Shown: piece by piece, positions 1-10,032 of the stretch
Layout of the letters: the number at the start of each line of letters is the position of its first letter
Position numbering within the stretch: position 1 is the first letter of the stretch
From: Halosolutus halophilus
GTDB lineage: Archaea; Halobacteriota; Halobacteria; Halobacteriales; Natrialbaceae
DNA length: 64,000 nt
NCBI RefSeq assembly: GCF_022869805.1
Contig: NZ_CP094974.1
Location: 1,860,001-1,924,000, forward strand
Reading direction: 5' to 3'
Notes under the pieces: generated by a model
What the model was told of the DNA's origin: nothing
Databases searched by the model: none
What the model saw: only the letters and a program-made list of their open reading frames with translations
Translations under genes and position numbers: made by a program

Positions 1-77
1 GGCGGCCTCCCGTCTTCCCGTGACGTGCGGTGACACTCGCCACTGTCGGGACGCGAGACACGTCCCCTCGATTCGGA

Positions 78-563
78 TCACTCCTCGAGCGAGTCGGCGT
101 ACGCGCGGTCCTCCGAACGGGCAGTCGGCTGCTCGCCGTCGAGGGTGATCAGCCAGCCGTCGATCCGCGACGGCTCTTCGAGGGCGTTCGTCAGCGTCGT
201 GCGGACGTCGAGCACGTCGACGCCGTAGTAGTCGCGCGGGATGCCCCGGAAGTACTGGCGGGCGGTTCGAAAGAGCGATCGCATGCCGTCGTCGTTCTCG
301 AAATCGACGTGCTTGTACGCGCCCGCCGCGACTTGCACCATTCCGTGAGCGAACGCGCTTTCGGTGGTTCCGCTCCCGTAGTTGTACCACTCCGACTCGA
401 AACAGTCGTGTGAGTCGTGGAACGCGCCGGAATTGTACAGACGGACGCCGTGGACCACAGCCCGCCGGAGGGTCGCGTGTTCCCAGCGGCCTTCGGACGC
501 GAGCCAGCCGGTCGGGTTCCCGGCCGGTGCGGCGACGGTCGGGTCACGGGTGTGGTCGTCCAT
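78..563 (-). CDS. DUF309 family protein
   Basis: A 161-residue acidic protein. The start is the ATG at 563, giving MDDHTRDP; the longer open frame upstream encodes basic, low-quality sequence and is not believed. The core (about residues 25-120) carries the DUF309 signature: an N-terminal helix with [19 protein letters not shown], then [16 protein letters not shown]. Conserved His, Asp and Glu residues in the first helix resemble those of the family, whose biochemical role is unknown. It is divergent from the small zinc-ribbon gene at 665. Family assignment is good; function is unknown. Confidence 0.85.
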   Translation of the reverse strand: MDDHTRDPTVAAPAGNPTGWLASEGRWEHATLRRAVVHGVRLYNSGAFHDSHDCFESEWYNYGSGTTESAFAHGMVQVAAGAYKHVDFENDDGMRSLFRTARQYFRGIPRDYYGVDVLDVRTTLTNALEEPSRIDGWLITLDGEQPTARSEDRAYADSLEE

Positions 564-664
564 GGGCACTCTTGGGCCAGTCGACGGGTAACTCCGTTGG
601 TCCCGTCGCGGGCGAACTGTGTGCCCCGTAGCCTTATTCTGATTCGGTGCCACGCTTCGACTAG

Positions 665-793
665 ATGAAGTACCCGTACGGGCGCTGCCCGAACTGCGGG
701 GAGCGGCTCTACGCACACGTCGACGGCGGCTACCAGTGTCACAACTGTCACCAGCGGTATTCGGACGACGAACTCGACGAACCGACGGCCTGA
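665..793 (+). CDS. Tiny zinc-ribbon protein (42 aa)
   Basis: The ATG at 665 opens a 42-residue frame reading [19 protein letters not shown] and then [15 protein letters not shown]. Two CxxC knuckles (CPNC, CHNC) about 17 residues apart form a complete four-cysteine zinc ribbon, and the acidic tail fits the haloarchaeal proteome. Such micro-proteins are common in haloarchaea and mostly unstudied; nucleic-acid or protein binding is the usual guess. It is transcribed away from the DUF309 gene with about 100 bp between them. Confidence 0.7.
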   Translation: MKYPYGRCPNCGERLYAHVDGGYQCHNCHQRYSDDELDEPTA

Positions 794-910
794 TGATCGA
801 TCGCCGAGCACGGCTTCCCGTGGTGATTCCGGATCGATCGGCACCGACCGATCGTCACGCCACAGAAATCGCAGAGTATTCATACGGTTCTACCCAACTG
901 TCGATTGCGT

Positions 911-993
911 GCGAGGGTAGCCAAGCGGTCAACGGCGGCGGACTCAAGATCCGCTCGTGTAGACGTTCGTGGGTTCGATTCCCTCCCCTCGCA
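911..993 (+). tRNA. tRNA-Leu (CAA anticodon)
   Basis: A class II tRNA of 83 nt. The 7-bp acceptor stem GCGAGGG (911-917) pairs with CCCTCGC (986-992), followed by discriminator A993; CCA is not encoded. The anticodon stem is 938-942 with 950-954, and the loop CTCAAGA puts the anticodon CAA at 945-947. A long variable arm (CGT/ACG stem at 956-965) marks it as Leu. The T-loop is TTCGATT at 974-980. The T-stem contains one T-T mismatch (970/984). No intron is visible. Confidence 0.95.
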
Positions 994-1221
994 TCGTACG
1001 CGGTGCGAAAGCACCGAACGAGATGCGGAAGATCAGCACGAAGCGATCTTCCCTCGCAACTTCTGACGCGACCGGATCGAGACGACGAGTCACCGGTCTG
1101 TTCTGCGACGATTCGACGCGTCCAGTTTCGATCCCGCCGTCTCGCTCGACCGTGAGCCGGATCGCACACCGAAAGGGATCGAACCGTCACATCCTTTTCA
1201 CTGGTCCACCCACGGTGCACA

Positions 1222-2031
1222 ATGAGTGACGCCGACGACGCGCGCCGGCGGACAGAGGTCGCCGTCCGCGCAGCCAGTGCCGGTTCCGAGATCGCTGCGG
1301 ACGCCTTCCGATCGGGGATCGCCGTCGAGACGAAAGACGGGAAGACCGACGTCGTCACGCAGGCCGATCGGGACGCCCAGACGACCGTCGTCGAGGTCCT
1401 CCGAGAACGGTTCCCGGAGGATCCGATCGTCGGCGAAGAAGCGGACGCGCTGAAACAGGTGCCCGATACGGGACCGGCGTGGATCGTCGATCCGATCGAC
1501 GGGACGAACAACTACGTCGACGGCGTCCGGGTGTTCGGGACGGCGGTCGCGGCGGTCGTCGACGGCGAACCGGCCGCCGGGGCGTCCGTCTTCCCCGCGC
1601 TCGACGACGCGTATCGCGTCGGGCCAGACGGCGCGTTCCGCAACGACGACCCGCTCTCGGTCAGCGATCGCACCGATCCGGAGACCGCGACCGTCTGTCC
1701 GACGTTCTGGTGGGACTACGACGAGCGCGACCAGTACGCCGCCGCCACGCGGGCGATCGTCACCCGGTTCGCCGACATGCGCCGCTTCGGCTGTGCGCAA
1801 CTCGAACTCGCGATGGTCGCCGCCGGTGCGCTCGACGGGGCCGTCACGAACCTCGTGATGAACCCGTGGGACAGCGTCGCCGGCGTCCACATGATCCGGG
1901 AGGCGGGCGGCACCGTCACCGACCTCGCGGGCGATCGCTGGCGACACGACAGCACGGGGCTGGTGGCCTCGAACGGCGAGATCCACGACGAGTTGCTGGC
2001 GGTCGCCCGCGAGGCCGCGGCCGTCGAGTAA
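1222..2031 (+). CDS. Inositol monophosphatase / archaeal FBPase family phosphatase
   Basis: 269 residues, the usual length for the family. It shows the three Mg-binding motifs of the Li-sensitive phosphatase fold in order: GEEAD (about 71-75), [10 protein letters not shown] (about 90-99) and [15 protein letters not shown] near 215. It is therefore predicted to hydrolyse a sugar phosphate such as inositol-1-phosphate or fructose-1,6-bisphosphate in the cytoplasm. Sequence alone does not separate IMPase from FBPase activity. It precedes the DUF63 gene in the same direction with a gap of about 130 bp. Confidence 0.9.
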   Translation: MSDADDARRRTEVAVRAASAGSEIAADAFRSGIAVETKDGKTDVVTQADRDAQTTVVEVLRERFPEDPIVGEEADALKQVPDTGPAWIVDPIDGTNNYVDGVRVFGTAVAAVVDGEPAAGASVFPALDDAYRVGPDGAFRNDDPLSVSDRTDPETATVCPTFWWDYDERDQYAAATRAIVTRFADMRRFGCAQLELAMVAAGALDGAVTNLVMNPWDSVAGVHMIREAGGTVTDLAGDRWRHDSTGLVASNGEIHDELLAVAREAAAVE

Positions 2032-2162
2032 TCCGACGGGTGAAGCGTGGTCCGGTCGGCCGACCCACTGCGCTCCGGAACGGCGCCGCCGCGATCATCC
2101 GTCCGCCGTCCCGCGCGTCAGAAATCGGAAACGGTAAGCGGCCCCCGTTCAGGATATCGATC

Positions 2163-3248
2163 ATGGACGAGTATATCGAGCGGTACGGGGCCGAGCGAGT
2201 CTGGGCCGCGACCGTCGTACTCCTCGCCGCCGGGGTGGCGTTCGCCGCGACAGTGTTCCCCCAGCGCGTTTACGTCGATTTCATCTGGCAGTATTACTGG
2301 GGGCCGGTCGTCGCCGACGCCCACGGCTGGGGCTGTGTCGCGTGGAACGGCGGCACGCCGGTCGAGTGTGGGCCGGCGACGACCGGACCGACCGCGTCAC
2401 CCGGCTACACGTTCGTCTCCTACGCCGGCTACATCCCGACGCTGATCCTCATGTCGATCGGGGTCATCTTCCTGATCCAGCGCCTCGAGATCGAGCGCTA
2501 CCGGGCGGGCTTTTACGGTCTGTTCCCGTTCTTCCTGTTCGGCGGCGCGCTGCGGGTCGTCGAGGACACCAACGTCGCCGCCTACCGCGCGACCGGTGAA
2601 CTCCCGATCGATCTCCCGTGGAACGGGTTCCTGATCAGTCCGCTCATCTACTTCACCGTCTTCGCCATCACGGTGCTCGCGGTGATCCTCTCCGTCAAAC
2701 TCGATCGGAACGACGTCGTCTCGGGCTACGAGTACCCGCTGTTCGCGATCGGGGGTGGGCTCCTGACGGTCACGCTCGCGTATCTCGGCTATACGGCGGC
2801 TACAGCGGAGTATGCGTCGTTCTATCCGTTGCTCCCGCTCGCCACCCTCGGCGGGGCGACGGTCGCGACGGCACTCACCTGGGTCGCGATCCAGCAGTTC
2901 GCCCCCGAACTGAATCGGGGGACGCGCTATATGGGAATCGTCGTCATCTGGGCCCACGCGGTCGACGGCGTCGCGAACGTCATCGGACTCGACTACGCGA
3001 CCTACTTCGGCCTCCCGGCGAACCTGGTGCCGAAACACCCGATCAACGCGGCGATCGTCGACGCCGCGGGCGCCGCGTGGCCGTTCCTGCTCGTCAAACT
3101 CGCCGCCGCGGTCCTCGTCGTCTGGCTGTTCAACGAGGAGTTCTTCGAGGAGAGTCCCCGCTACGCCTACCTGTTCATGATCATCGTGGTCGCGGTCGGA
3201 CTCGGCCCGGGGACCCGCGACATGCTCCGGGCCACGTTCGGCGTGTAA
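2163..3248 (+). CDS. DUF63 family membrane protein
   Basis: 361 residues starting at the ATG at 2163 ([14 protein letters not shown]). The open frame extends far upstream but only as an arginine-rich shadow of the phosphatase gene. It has about eight hydrophobic segments; the DUF63 core includes [13 protein letters not shown] (about residues 120-132) and a C-terminal part with a conserved [11 protein letters not shown] segment. DUF63 proteins are euryarchaeal integral membrane proteins of unknown function. Conserved Arg, Asp and His residues within membrane segments hint at a transport or enzymatic role (inference). Confidence 0.88.
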   Translation: MDEYIERYGAERVWAATVVLLAAGVAFAATVFPQRVYVDFIWQYYWGPVVADAHGWGCVAWNGGTPVECGPATTGPTASPGYTFVSYAGYIPTLILMSIGVIFLIQRLEIERYRAGFYGLFPFFLFGGALRVVEDTNVAAYRATGELPIDLPWNGFLISPLIYFTVFAITVLAVILSVKLDRNDVVSGYEYPLFAIGGGLLTVTLAYLGYTAATAEYASFYPLLPLATLGGATVATALTWVAIQQFAPELNRGTRYMGIVVIWAHAVDGVANVIGLDYATYFGLPANLVPKHPINAAIVDAAGAAWPFLLVKLAAAVLVVWLFNEEFFEESPRYAYLFMIIVVAVGLGPGTRDMLRATFGV

Positions 3249-3363
3249 CTCCGCAATTTCCGTTCGCGTTCCGTCCTCAACGTTTCGTTCCGGATTCCCC
3301 GTTCGACCTCTGCGGTGGCGATCGTTACCGACTCCCGTTCGATCGCGATCGCGTCTGGAAGCG

Positions 3364-5490
3364 CTACAGACCCCAGACGAGGACGATGCCGATCGTCGTG
3401 ACCACCGCCAGCAGGAATTGCAGCGGTCCGCCGACCCGCAGGAAGTCGGTGAACTCGTAACCGCCGGGACCGTACACCATCAGGTTCGTCTGGTAGCCGA
3501 CCGGCGTCATGAAGGAGGTCGCGGACGCGAACATTACCGCGAGCAGGAAGGAGAACTGCGCCGCTCCAAGGGTTGCCGCGGCGTCGACGGCGACGGGGGT
3601 CATCAACACTACCGTCGCGACCGGCGTGATGACGTTCGCGAGCAGTCCCGTGACGATGTAAAACAGCAGCAGGACCCCAGCGAGCGGCAGGACGTCGTTA
3701 GTCGCGACGAGTACGTCGGCGATGAACTGTGACCCCGCAGTTGCTTCGAGGGCGACGCCGAGCGGGATCACGCCCGCGAGCAGGAAGACGATATTCCACG
3801 AAACGGCGTCGTACGCGTCGGCCGTCGACAGACAGCCGGTGACGATCATGAGGAAGACACCGGCGAATGCGGCGATGACGATCGAGACGACGTCGAACGC
3901 GGCCGCACCGACGACGCCGGCCATGATCGCGACCGCGAGCGGCGTCTTCGGGGACAGGGGTGCGACCTCGTCGATGTCCGCGGCGACCAGGCGGTCGATC
4001 GCGTCCTCGTCGATGACGACGAGGTCGTTCGACCCGGTGAAGTGATCGATCGTGGACGTGACCGTCTGGATCAGGAGCGCGTCGCCGGCGGCGAGACGGA
4101 CGTCGTTGAGATCGGTCCGGAGTAACTCGCCGTCGCGGCGGATCGCCAGCACGGTCGTCCGGTAGACCTCCCGGAGGTTGGTCTCGGAGAGTCGCTCGCC
4201 GACGAACGGCGAATCGTCGGGGACGACCGCTTTCGCGAGCCGGTCCGGACTGGAGTTCTCGTCGAACGTCTCCTCGGTTACCGATTTCCGGAGGAGCTGT
4301 CGCAGGTCCTGATTCTCGACGAAACGGTTGACCGCCTGCAGGTTGCCGTGAACCGTGAGGACGTCACCCTCGCGGATCCGCTGGTCGGTATCGACCGCGA
4401 CGAAGGTCTCGCCGCCGCGGTCGACCTGGTCTCGGTCACGATCGATCCCCTCGACACCACTGCCACCCTGGGCGGCGCCGGTCCCGCCCTGCACGGTACC
4501 ACTGCTACCGTTCTCGGTCGCGCTGCCGATCGTCTCGTCGCTACCGGCGACCCGTTCGGCCCGGTCGTCGCCACGTTCGTCCCCACCGGCGATCGGTTCG
4601 ACGTTCTCGTCCGTTTCGGAATGGGTTTCGAGGTCGCCGTCGCCGCCGTAGTGGAGCACGCGCTCCCGTTCCGTGGTCTGGGGGTCGCGGCCGCCGTTCC
4701 GCCGGAGCTGGAGGATGCGCACGTTCGCCTCGGTCCGGTCCTCGAGTTCGCCCACGGTGAGCCCGACCGGCGCCGAGTTCGCACCGACCCGAACCTGTGT
4801 GAGGTGGTCGGCCATGTCGAACTCCGTGACGAGGTCCGCATCGACCGGGATCCGTGCGGGCGTCAGCCGACGGCCGACGGTCATGAGGTACGCGAGCCCG
4901 ACGATCAGGACGACGGCCCCGAGCATCGCGAACTCGAACATGCCGATCGGGCCGCGGTCGAGGAGACTCGCGGCGAACTCGCTGGCGAGCAGGTTCGTCG
5001 ACGTGCCGACGAGCGTCAGCGTGCCGCCGAGAATCGCGGCGTAGGAGAGCGGCATGAGCAGCTTCGACGGCGAGATCCCGGTCTTCTCGGCGAGGTCCGT
5101 GATCATCGGGATGAAAATCGCGACGACCGGGGTGTTGTTGATGAACCCCGCGATCGGAGCCGTCGTGCCGATCGTCGCCGCCAGCGCACGCCGTTCGCTC
5201 CCCTTCGCGAACGTCGCGAGCGAGAGTCCGAGCCGCTGAACGAGCCCGGTCCGCTGGATTCCGGCACTGAGCATGTACATGGCGACGATCGTTATCGTCG
5301 CCGTGTTGGCGAACCCCGAGATGGCCATCCGGTGACTGACGCCCGTCACCGGTTCCAGCGCCGCCAGCGAGACGATAATTCCGATCGCGGTCACGTCGTT
5401 CGGGATGAGTTCCGAGACGAACAAGACGAGCGCGACGGCGATGATCCCAAAGACGACCAGTGCCCCCGTCGAGAGTTCCGGTCCGATCAT
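3364..5490 (-). CDS. SLC13/DASS-type anion permease with RCK_C domains
   Basis: 708 residues. The N-terminal membrane half (about 1-205) holds AGFINNTPVVAIFIPM and GTSTNLLAS, typical of the DASS/CitT-type permease. A cytosolic segment (about 220-490) has two TrkA_C/RCK_C-like ligand-binding domains, and the C-terminal membrane half (about 510-708) contains NVITPVATVVLM and SFMTPVGYQTNLMV. It likely moves an anion such as sulfate, phosphate or a dicarboxylate. A low-complexity acidic, Gly/Ser-rich insertion of roughly 95 residues (about 266-362) splits the first RCK_C domain, making the protein longer than the roughly 600 residues usual for the family. The substrate is not predictable. Confidence 0.9.
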   Translation of the reverse strand: MIGPELSTGALVVFGIIAVALVLFVSELIPNDVTAIGIIVSLAALEPVTGVSHRMAISGFANTATITIVAMYMLSAGIQRTGLVQRLGLSLATFAKGSERRALAATIGTTAPIAGFINNTPVVAIFIPMITDLAEKTGISPSKLLMPLSYAAILGGTLTLVGTSTNLLASEFAASLLDRGPIGMFEFAMLGAVVLIVGLAYLMTVGRRLTPARIPVDADLVTEFDMADHLTQVRVGANSAPVGLTVGELEDRTEANVRILQLRRNGGRDPQTTERERVLHYGGDGDLETHSETDENVEPIAGGDERGDDRAERVAGSDETIGSATENGSSGTVQGGTGAAQGGSGVEGIDRDRDQVDRGGETFVAVDTDQRIREGDVLTVHGNLQAVNRFVENQDLRQLLRKSVTEETFDENSSPDRLAKAVVPDDSPFVGERLSETNLREVYRTTVLAIRRDGELLRTDLNDVRLAAGDALLIQTVTSTIDHFTGSNDLVVIDEDAIDRLVAADIDEVAPLSPKTPLAVAIMAGVVGAAAFDVVSIVIAAFAGVFLMIVTGCLSTADAYDAVSWNIVFLLAGVIPLGVALEATAGSQFIADVLVATNDVLPLAGVLLLFYIVTGLLANVITPVATVVLMTPVAVDAAATLGAAQFSFLLAVMFASATSFMTPVGYQTNLMVYGPGGYEFTDFLRVGGPLQFLLAVVTTIGIVLVWGL

Positions 5491-5847
5491 CGGTGAGTTA
5501 TCAGTTGTGTGATGAAGGCGTGCTGAGGCGTCGTGGTCGCTGGCCGACGGTGCGGTAGATCCGAGGAGACAACAGGCCGGATCACGATCGACTCGATCGA
5601 CAGTCGCCCCTCACGAGTCGACACGTCGGTACGCCTGGCACGGATAGCGCGGACACACGTCACCCTCTTCGGAATCTCACAAAGTGTTATCGGTTCACCT
5701 GATCACCAGTTATCCCGTCGGGTAGCGCCGGCCGCGGAGAACGCCGTTCCAGCCCCGTCCTGCAGCGGGGCTCCGAGCGCCGACGGTGGGACGGGTTCGC
5801 TCCCCGGTTCGGGAACGCATATACAACCGGGACGACTACCGCCGGGT
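5491..5847. other. Intergenic, no gene seen
   Basis: A 357-bp spacer between the divergent SLC13 permease and nop5 genes. Open frames crossing it on both strands are compositional shadows with basic, repetitive translations. It should hold both promoters, but no clear TATA element could be chosen. Confidence 0.6.
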
Positions 5848-6717
5848 ATGACCGACGGAACCGATCCCGCGGAGGCGGGCTGGTTCGTGGACGTGGAGCC
5901 GGGTGATCTCGAGGGCGCGGGCGAGGCGATCGCCGGCGGTACGGCGGAACAGCCCCGGGACTGGCCGGGATTCGCCGTCGACGCCGGCTACGCCGATTCG
6001 GAGACGGAGTACTACGATCGCCTCCACGAGGCGACGGTGGCCGCGACCCGATCGGCCGTCGAGGCCGACGAACGGGCGGACGACCGGCAACTCGTCCACG
6101 CGGTCCGGGCGATGGACGACTGCACCCGAACGGCGAACGAACTCGCCGAGCGACTCGCCGAGTGGGCCGGCACGATCGATCCCGACGCGGGCACCGGGAT
6201 CGAGTACGCCCGCGAACTGGCCGGTCGTGAGACCGACCTGGAGGGGGACCCGGGCCGGGTTCGATCGCTGGCCGAGCGCGTCGCCGACCTCGCCGACGAG
6301 GGCGACGACCTGCGGAAGTTCGTCGAGCGCCAGACGCCGACCGTCGCGCCGAACCTCGCCGCGCTCGCGGGGCCGGTGCTTGCGGCGCGGCTGATCTCGC
6401 TGGCCGGCGGCCTCGAGGAACTGGCGAAGAAACCCAGCGGCACGGTCCAGGTCCTGGGGGCCGAGGACGCGCTGTTCGCACACCTCCGGGGCCACGCCCC
6501 CTCGCCCAAGCACGGGATCATCTACACCCACGACGCGGTCAGGGGAACGCACCCCGAGAACAGGGGCTCGGCCGCACGAGCGGTCGCGGGCAAACTCGCG
6601 ATCGCGGCCCGGATCGACCACTACTCGGGGGAGCGAAACTCCGAACTCGAGGCCGAACTGGCCGATCGGATCGAGACGATTCAGGCACGGACGACGGGGG
6701 AGGAGGACGATGACTGA
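5848..6717 (+). CDS. nop5: NOP5/NOP56 family C/D-box sRNP core protein
   Basis: 289 residues from the ATG at 5848. The C-terminal Nop domain is clear: NLAALAGPVLAARLISLAGG (about 172-191), then a segment ending in GHAPSPKHGIIYTH and HPENRGSAARAVAGKLAIAA, which contact L7Ae and the guide RNA. The middle is a coiled-coil region. The protein scaffolds the box C/D RNP that directs 2'-O-methylation of rRNA and tRNA. It overlaps the fibrillarin gene by 8 bp, the classical archaeal nop5-fibrillarin operon, so the two subunits are probably translationally coupled. Confidence 0.95.
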   Translation: MTDGTDPAEAGWFVDVEPGDLEGAGEAIAGGTAEQPRDWPGFAVDAGYADSETEYYDRLHEATVAATRSAVEADERADDRQLVHAVRAMDDCTRTANELAERLAEWAGTIDPDAGTGIEYARELAGRETDLEGDPGRVRSLAERVADLADEGDDLRKFVERQTPTVAPNLAALAGPVLAARLISLAGGLEELAKKPSGTVQVLGAEDALFAHLRGHAPSPKHGIIYTHDAVRGTHPENRGSAARAVAGKLAIAARIDHYSGERNSELEAELADRIETIQARTTGEEDDD

Positions 6718-7348
6718 GCCGACGCTTCCGGCCGGCGTCGAACGCCGCGAGTTCGACGGGACGACCCGGCTCGCGACCCGCGGCGAGTCGGTCTACGGCG
6801 AACCGACGGAGGGCGAGTGGCGAGCGTGGGACCCGCACCGATCGAAACTCGGGGCGATGCTCGAACTCGGCATGGATACCGGACTCGCGGGCGGCGAGAC
6901 GGTGCTGTATCTCGGGGCAGCCAGCGGAACGACGGTGAGCCACGTCGCCGACTTCGCCGGTCCGGCCTACGCCGTCGAATTCGCCGCGCGACCGGCGCGG
7001 GATCTGCTCGAGGCCGCCGAGAGTCGACCGCGACTGTTCCCGCTGCTGAAAGACGCCCGGAAACCCGAGACCTACGCTCACGTCGTCGAGTCGGACGTGG
7101 ACGTGATCGTCCAGGACGTCGCGACGCGGGGTCAGGCCCGCGTGGCGCTCGAGAATGCGCGATTCCTGACCGACGACGGCCGATTGCTCCTCGCGGTCAA
7201 GGCGCGCAGCGAAGACGTGACCCGCGATCCCGACGACGTCTTCGCCGACGTCCGTGCGGAACTCGCGGACGGCTACGAACTCCTCGAGGACCGACGGTTA
7301 GACCAGTACCACACCGATCACCTCGGGATCGTCGCCCGTCCCCGGTGA
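6710..7348 (+). CDS. flpA: Fibrillarin, rRNA/tRNA 2'-O-methyltransferase
   Basis: 212 residues. The SAM-binding motif LYLGAASGTTVSHVADF lies at about 65-81, followed by VYAVEF-type and LKDARKPETY segments, then DVIVQDVATRGQ for the catalytic Asp. It has the normal archaeal fibrillarin length. It methylates ribose 2'-OH at sites chosen by box C/D guide RNAs. It overlaps the end of nop5 and ends with LDQYHTDHLGIVARPR, close to the family C-terminus. Confidence 0.96.
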   Translation: MTEPTLPAGVERREFDGTTRLATRGESVYGEPTEGEWRAWDPHRSKLGAMLELGMDTGLAGGETVLYLGAASGTTVSHVADFAGPAYAVEFAARPARDLLEAAESRPRLFPLLKDARKPETYAHVVESDVDVIVQDVATRGQARVALENARFLTDDGRLLLAVKARSEDVTRDPDDVFADVRAELADGYELLEDRRLDQYHTDHLGIVARPR

Positions 7349-7375
7349 CCTCGTACGCGGCCGATCGACTGCCCG

Positions 7376-7900
7376 CTACCGGCCGCGGACGGCGTCGTAG
7401 AACGACTCCGCGAGCCGCGGAAACGTCAGCGCCGACCCGATCGCGACGACCGCGGCGACGACGAGCGAGAGGGGGGCGATACCGGCCGCGTTCGCGACGG
7501 CCACGCCGCCGAAGACGGCGACGGCCAGCACGAAGTTGTAGTAGACGACTCGCAGGACGAGCAACGACGGCGTGATCGACACCCAGCCGAGCGTGTCGGT
7601 CGCGAGAGGGGCGATCCAGCCGCCGCGGATCGCCGTCCCGACGACGACCATCGACGTCCACGCGACGAGGCCGGCAGCGGTCGCGTCGTAGGGACCGGTT
7701 CCGGGTGCTGCAACGAGCGCGAACAACACGGGCAGCGACGGAATCGAAACGTCGCCGAACACGGTACTGCAGTCGTGAAGGAACCGTCCGAACCCGCTCT
7801 TCTCGACGGTCGCGAGGCTGCCGTACCCGTACCAGGTCCGGCGCGTGGTACTGTACGCGGGCTCCGTTTGCCGGGCCGGATTGCTCCGATCGCGGTTCAC
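7376..7900 (-). CDS. Hypothetical membrane protein
   Basis: A membrane protein with about five hydrophobic helices in its C-terminal 120 residues. The open frame reaches 8113, but that would place its start beyond the promoter and start codon of the divergent acyl-CoA synthetase. The GTG at 7900 gives VNRDRSNPARQTEP and a 174-residue protein whose polar N-terminus runs into SGFGRFLHDCSTVFGD before the first helix; I prefer it but the start is uncertain. No family was recognised. It is convergent with fibrillarin. Confidence 0.6.
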   Translation of the reverse strand: MNRDRSNPARQTEPAYSTTRRTWYGYGSLATVEKSGFGRFLHDCSTVFGDVSIPSLPVLFALVAAPGTGPYDATAAGLVAWTSMVVVGTAIRGGWIAPLATDTLGWVSITPSLLVLRVVYYNFVLAVAVFGGVAVANAAGIAPLSLVVAAVVAIGSALTFPRLAESFYDAVRGR

Positions 7901-8073
7901 GGCCGTCGCTACGCGCTCGATCGTGATAACCGTCGACGGTACCTCGATCGTGATCTGGTACGCAGCCTGGTACTCGCCGAGTCCCCTCCCGCACTCGACC
8001 GGGACGCTACCCGGACCATCCTCTCCACGGGGAATCCGCTTCAGATCCGATCGGCTCGTAAATATCGAGTAAC

Positions 8074-8081
8074 GATATATA
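8074..8081 (+). promoter_or_regulatory. Probable TATA box of the acyl-CoA synthetase gene
   Basis: GATATATA in an otherwise GC-rich region, about 30 bp before the ATG at 8107. That spacing implies a very short leader or a leaderless transcript, as is usual in haloarchaea. Confidence 0.5.
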
Positions 8082-8106
8082 CGCCTCCCTCGAATCGTGG
8101 AGACAT

Positions 8107-9690
8107 ATGTCAACTCATGTCACGATCGGTGACACGCTAGAACAGACGGTCGATCGGTACCCCGACCGCGACGCGATCGTCTATCCGCGAAAGGACCAGC
8201 GCTTCACCTACGCGGAGTTCGACGAGCGGGTGAATCGGCTGGCGAACGCGATGCTGGACGCCGGCATCGAGAAGGGCGATCGGGTCGCGACCGTCCTGCA
8301 CAACGGCTCGGAGATCGCACTCACCGTATACGCGTGTGCGAAGATCGGTGCGGTGTTCACGCCGCTGAACTTCCGTCTGCCGGCCGGCGAGATCGAGTAC
8401 ATCGTCGACGACGCCGCGGCCGAGATGCTGATCTTCGAACCGGAGACGCGCGAGGCCGTCGAGGGTGCTCGCCCCGCGCTCGAAACCGTCGAGCACTACG
8501 TCGCGATCGACGACGCCCCGGAGTACGCGCTGGATTTCTACGACCTCCTCGAGTCCGGGGACGGCGAGTCCCCGTCGGTGATCGTCGACGAAGACGACGT
8601 CTACGCCTTCATTTACACGTCGGGGACGACTGGCCGCCCGAAGGGCGTGGTTCACGAACACCGGGACATGGTGGATCACAACCTGCTGTGTATCGCCGAG
8701 ATGAACGTCACGCGGGACGACGTCGGCCTGTCGATCATGCCGCTGTACCACTGCGCCGAACTGCACTGCTGTCTGTTGCCGCGGGTCCACCGCGGCGCGA
8801 CGAACGTCGTCCACCACGAGTTCGATCCGCAGGCGGCACTCGAGGCGATCGAGGAACGCGACGTGACGCTCCTGTTCGCCGCGCCGACGGCCTGGAACGG
8901 GCTGTCGCTGACCGCCGCCGAGGGTGACGTCGACGTCTCCGCACTCCGACTGGGACTGTACGGCGCGGCCCCGATGCCGGCGCAGGTGCTCGAGAACTGT
9001 CGCGAGCACCTCTGCGAGGACTACCTCCAGGCCTACGGGATGACCGAAATCGGTCCCGCCGGCGTGTTCCAGCGCCCGGAGGATCAACTCTCGAAACAGG
9101 GCTGTGCGGGCCTGCCAGCGCTCAACCACGAACTGCGCGTCGTCGAACCGGACGCGGAGCCGGATCGGGAGGTCGAACGCGGAGAGATCGGGGAGATCCT
9201 GATCGCCGGTCCGTGTACGATGCGCGAGTACTGGAACCGGCCGGAGGCGACCGCGCGGTCCCTGCGCGAGGCGGACGGCACGACCTGGTACTACACCGGC
9301 GACCTCGGCTACCGCGACGACGACGGCTACCTCTACGTCGTCGATCGGAAAGACGACATGATCGTCTCCGGGGGCGAGAACGTCTATCCGGCGGAAGTCG
9401 AGGACGTCCTGTTCTCCCACGACGGCGTCGAAGAGGCGGCCGTTCTCGGCGAACCCGACGAGGAGTGGGGCGAACTGGTCGTCGCGTACGTCGTCGCCGA
9501 CGAGGGCGTCTCCGCGGACGAACTGGACGAGTTCGCGGTCGAGAGCGATCAGCTCGCCGATTTCAAGCGTCCGAGGCGATACTACTTCGTCGACGAACTG
9601 CCGAAGAACCCCAGCGGCAAGATCCAGAAGTTCAAACTCAGGGAGGACGAGGCGGACGTCGAACCCGAGGCCGAGTCCATCACGTCCTGA
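8107..9690 (+). CDS. Acyl-CoA synthetase (AMP-forming)
   Basis: 527 residues, full length for the ANL superfamily. The P-loop motif YTSGTTGRPKGVVHEH is at about 171-186, the A5 motif YGMTEIGP near 312, the A7 motif YYTGDLGYRDDDGYLYVVDR near 397, and the terminal catalytic Lys motif NPSGKIQKFKLRE near 500. It activates a carboxylic acid, probably medium or long chain, to an acyl-adenylate and then the CoA thioester. Neighbouring genes do not reveal the substrate. Confidence 0.93.
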   Translation: MSTHVTIGDTLEQTVDRYPDRDAIVYPRKDQRFTYAEFDERVNRLANAMLDAGIEKGDRVATVLHNGSEIALTVYACAKIGAVFTPLNFRLPAGEIEYIVDDAAAEMLIFEPETREAVEGARPALETVEHYVAIDDAPEYALDFYDLLESGDGESPSVIVDEDDVYAFIYTSGTTGRPKGVVHEHRDMVDHNLLCIAEMNVTRDDVGLSIMPLYHCAELHCCLLPRVHRGATNVVHHEFDPQAALEAIEERDVTLLFAAPTAWNGLSLTAAEGDVDVSALRLGLYGAAPMPAQVLENCREHLCEDYLQAYGMTEIGPAGVFQRPEDQLSKQGCAGLPALNHELRVVEPDAEPDREVERGEIGEILIAGPCTMREYWNRPEATARSLREADGTTWYYTGDLGYRDDDGYLYVVDRKDDMIVSGGENVYPAEVEDVLFSHDGVEEAAVLGEPDEEWGELVVAYVVADEGVSADELDEFAVESDQLADFKRPRRYYFVDELPKNPSGKIQKFKLREDEADVEPEAESITS

Positions 9691-9837
9691 TCGATACTCG
9701 GGGCTGGTGTGACTCGATCTTCGGCGCGGAGCCGCTCGAAAGACTCGGCGTCGGAGCGCACTGGCTCAGTGAGTACCCGTCTCAAAAATGAAATCTAGCG
9801 TTCAGCGTCGCCGCCAGGCGACGGTCAGCAGTAGATA

Positions 9838-10032
9838 TTAGTTGCGGACGACGTTCGTCGCGCGTGGACCCTTGGGGGCCTGTTCGATGTCGAATTCGAT
9901 CTCCGTGCCTTCTTCGAGGTCCGGGCCGCCGACGTCTTCCATGTGGAAGAATACGTCCTCGTCCGCGTCGTCCGTCGAAATGAAACCGTAGCCGCCTGTG
10001 TCGTTGAAGAAATCAACGTTACCGTTTGCCAT
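9838..10032 (-). CDS. cspA: Cold-shock domain protein
   Basis: 64 residues from the ATG at 10032. It carries RNP1-like GGYGFISTDD and RNP2-like EDVFFHMEDV motifs of the OB-fold cold-shock domain, followed by GTEIEFDIEQAPKGPRATNV. It is a single-stranded nucleic-acid-binding protein, probably an RNA chaperone, typical in size for haloarchaea. The longer open frame to 10239 is not supported. Confidence 0.95.
   Translation of the reverse strand: MANGNVDFFNDTGGYGFISTDDADEDVFFHMEDVGGPDLEEGTEIEFDIEQAPKGPRATNVVRN

Noticed and set aside
911-993. Intron in the tRNA-Leu gene
   Set aside because: The tRNA folds completely over 83 nt with a normal anticodon loop; only a single T-stem mismatch is seen.
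4348-5496. Long plus-strand open frame opposite the SLC13 permease
   Set aside because: The translation is rich in Arg, Asp and Gly with no family motif; it is a shadow caused by GC-rich third positions of the real gene.
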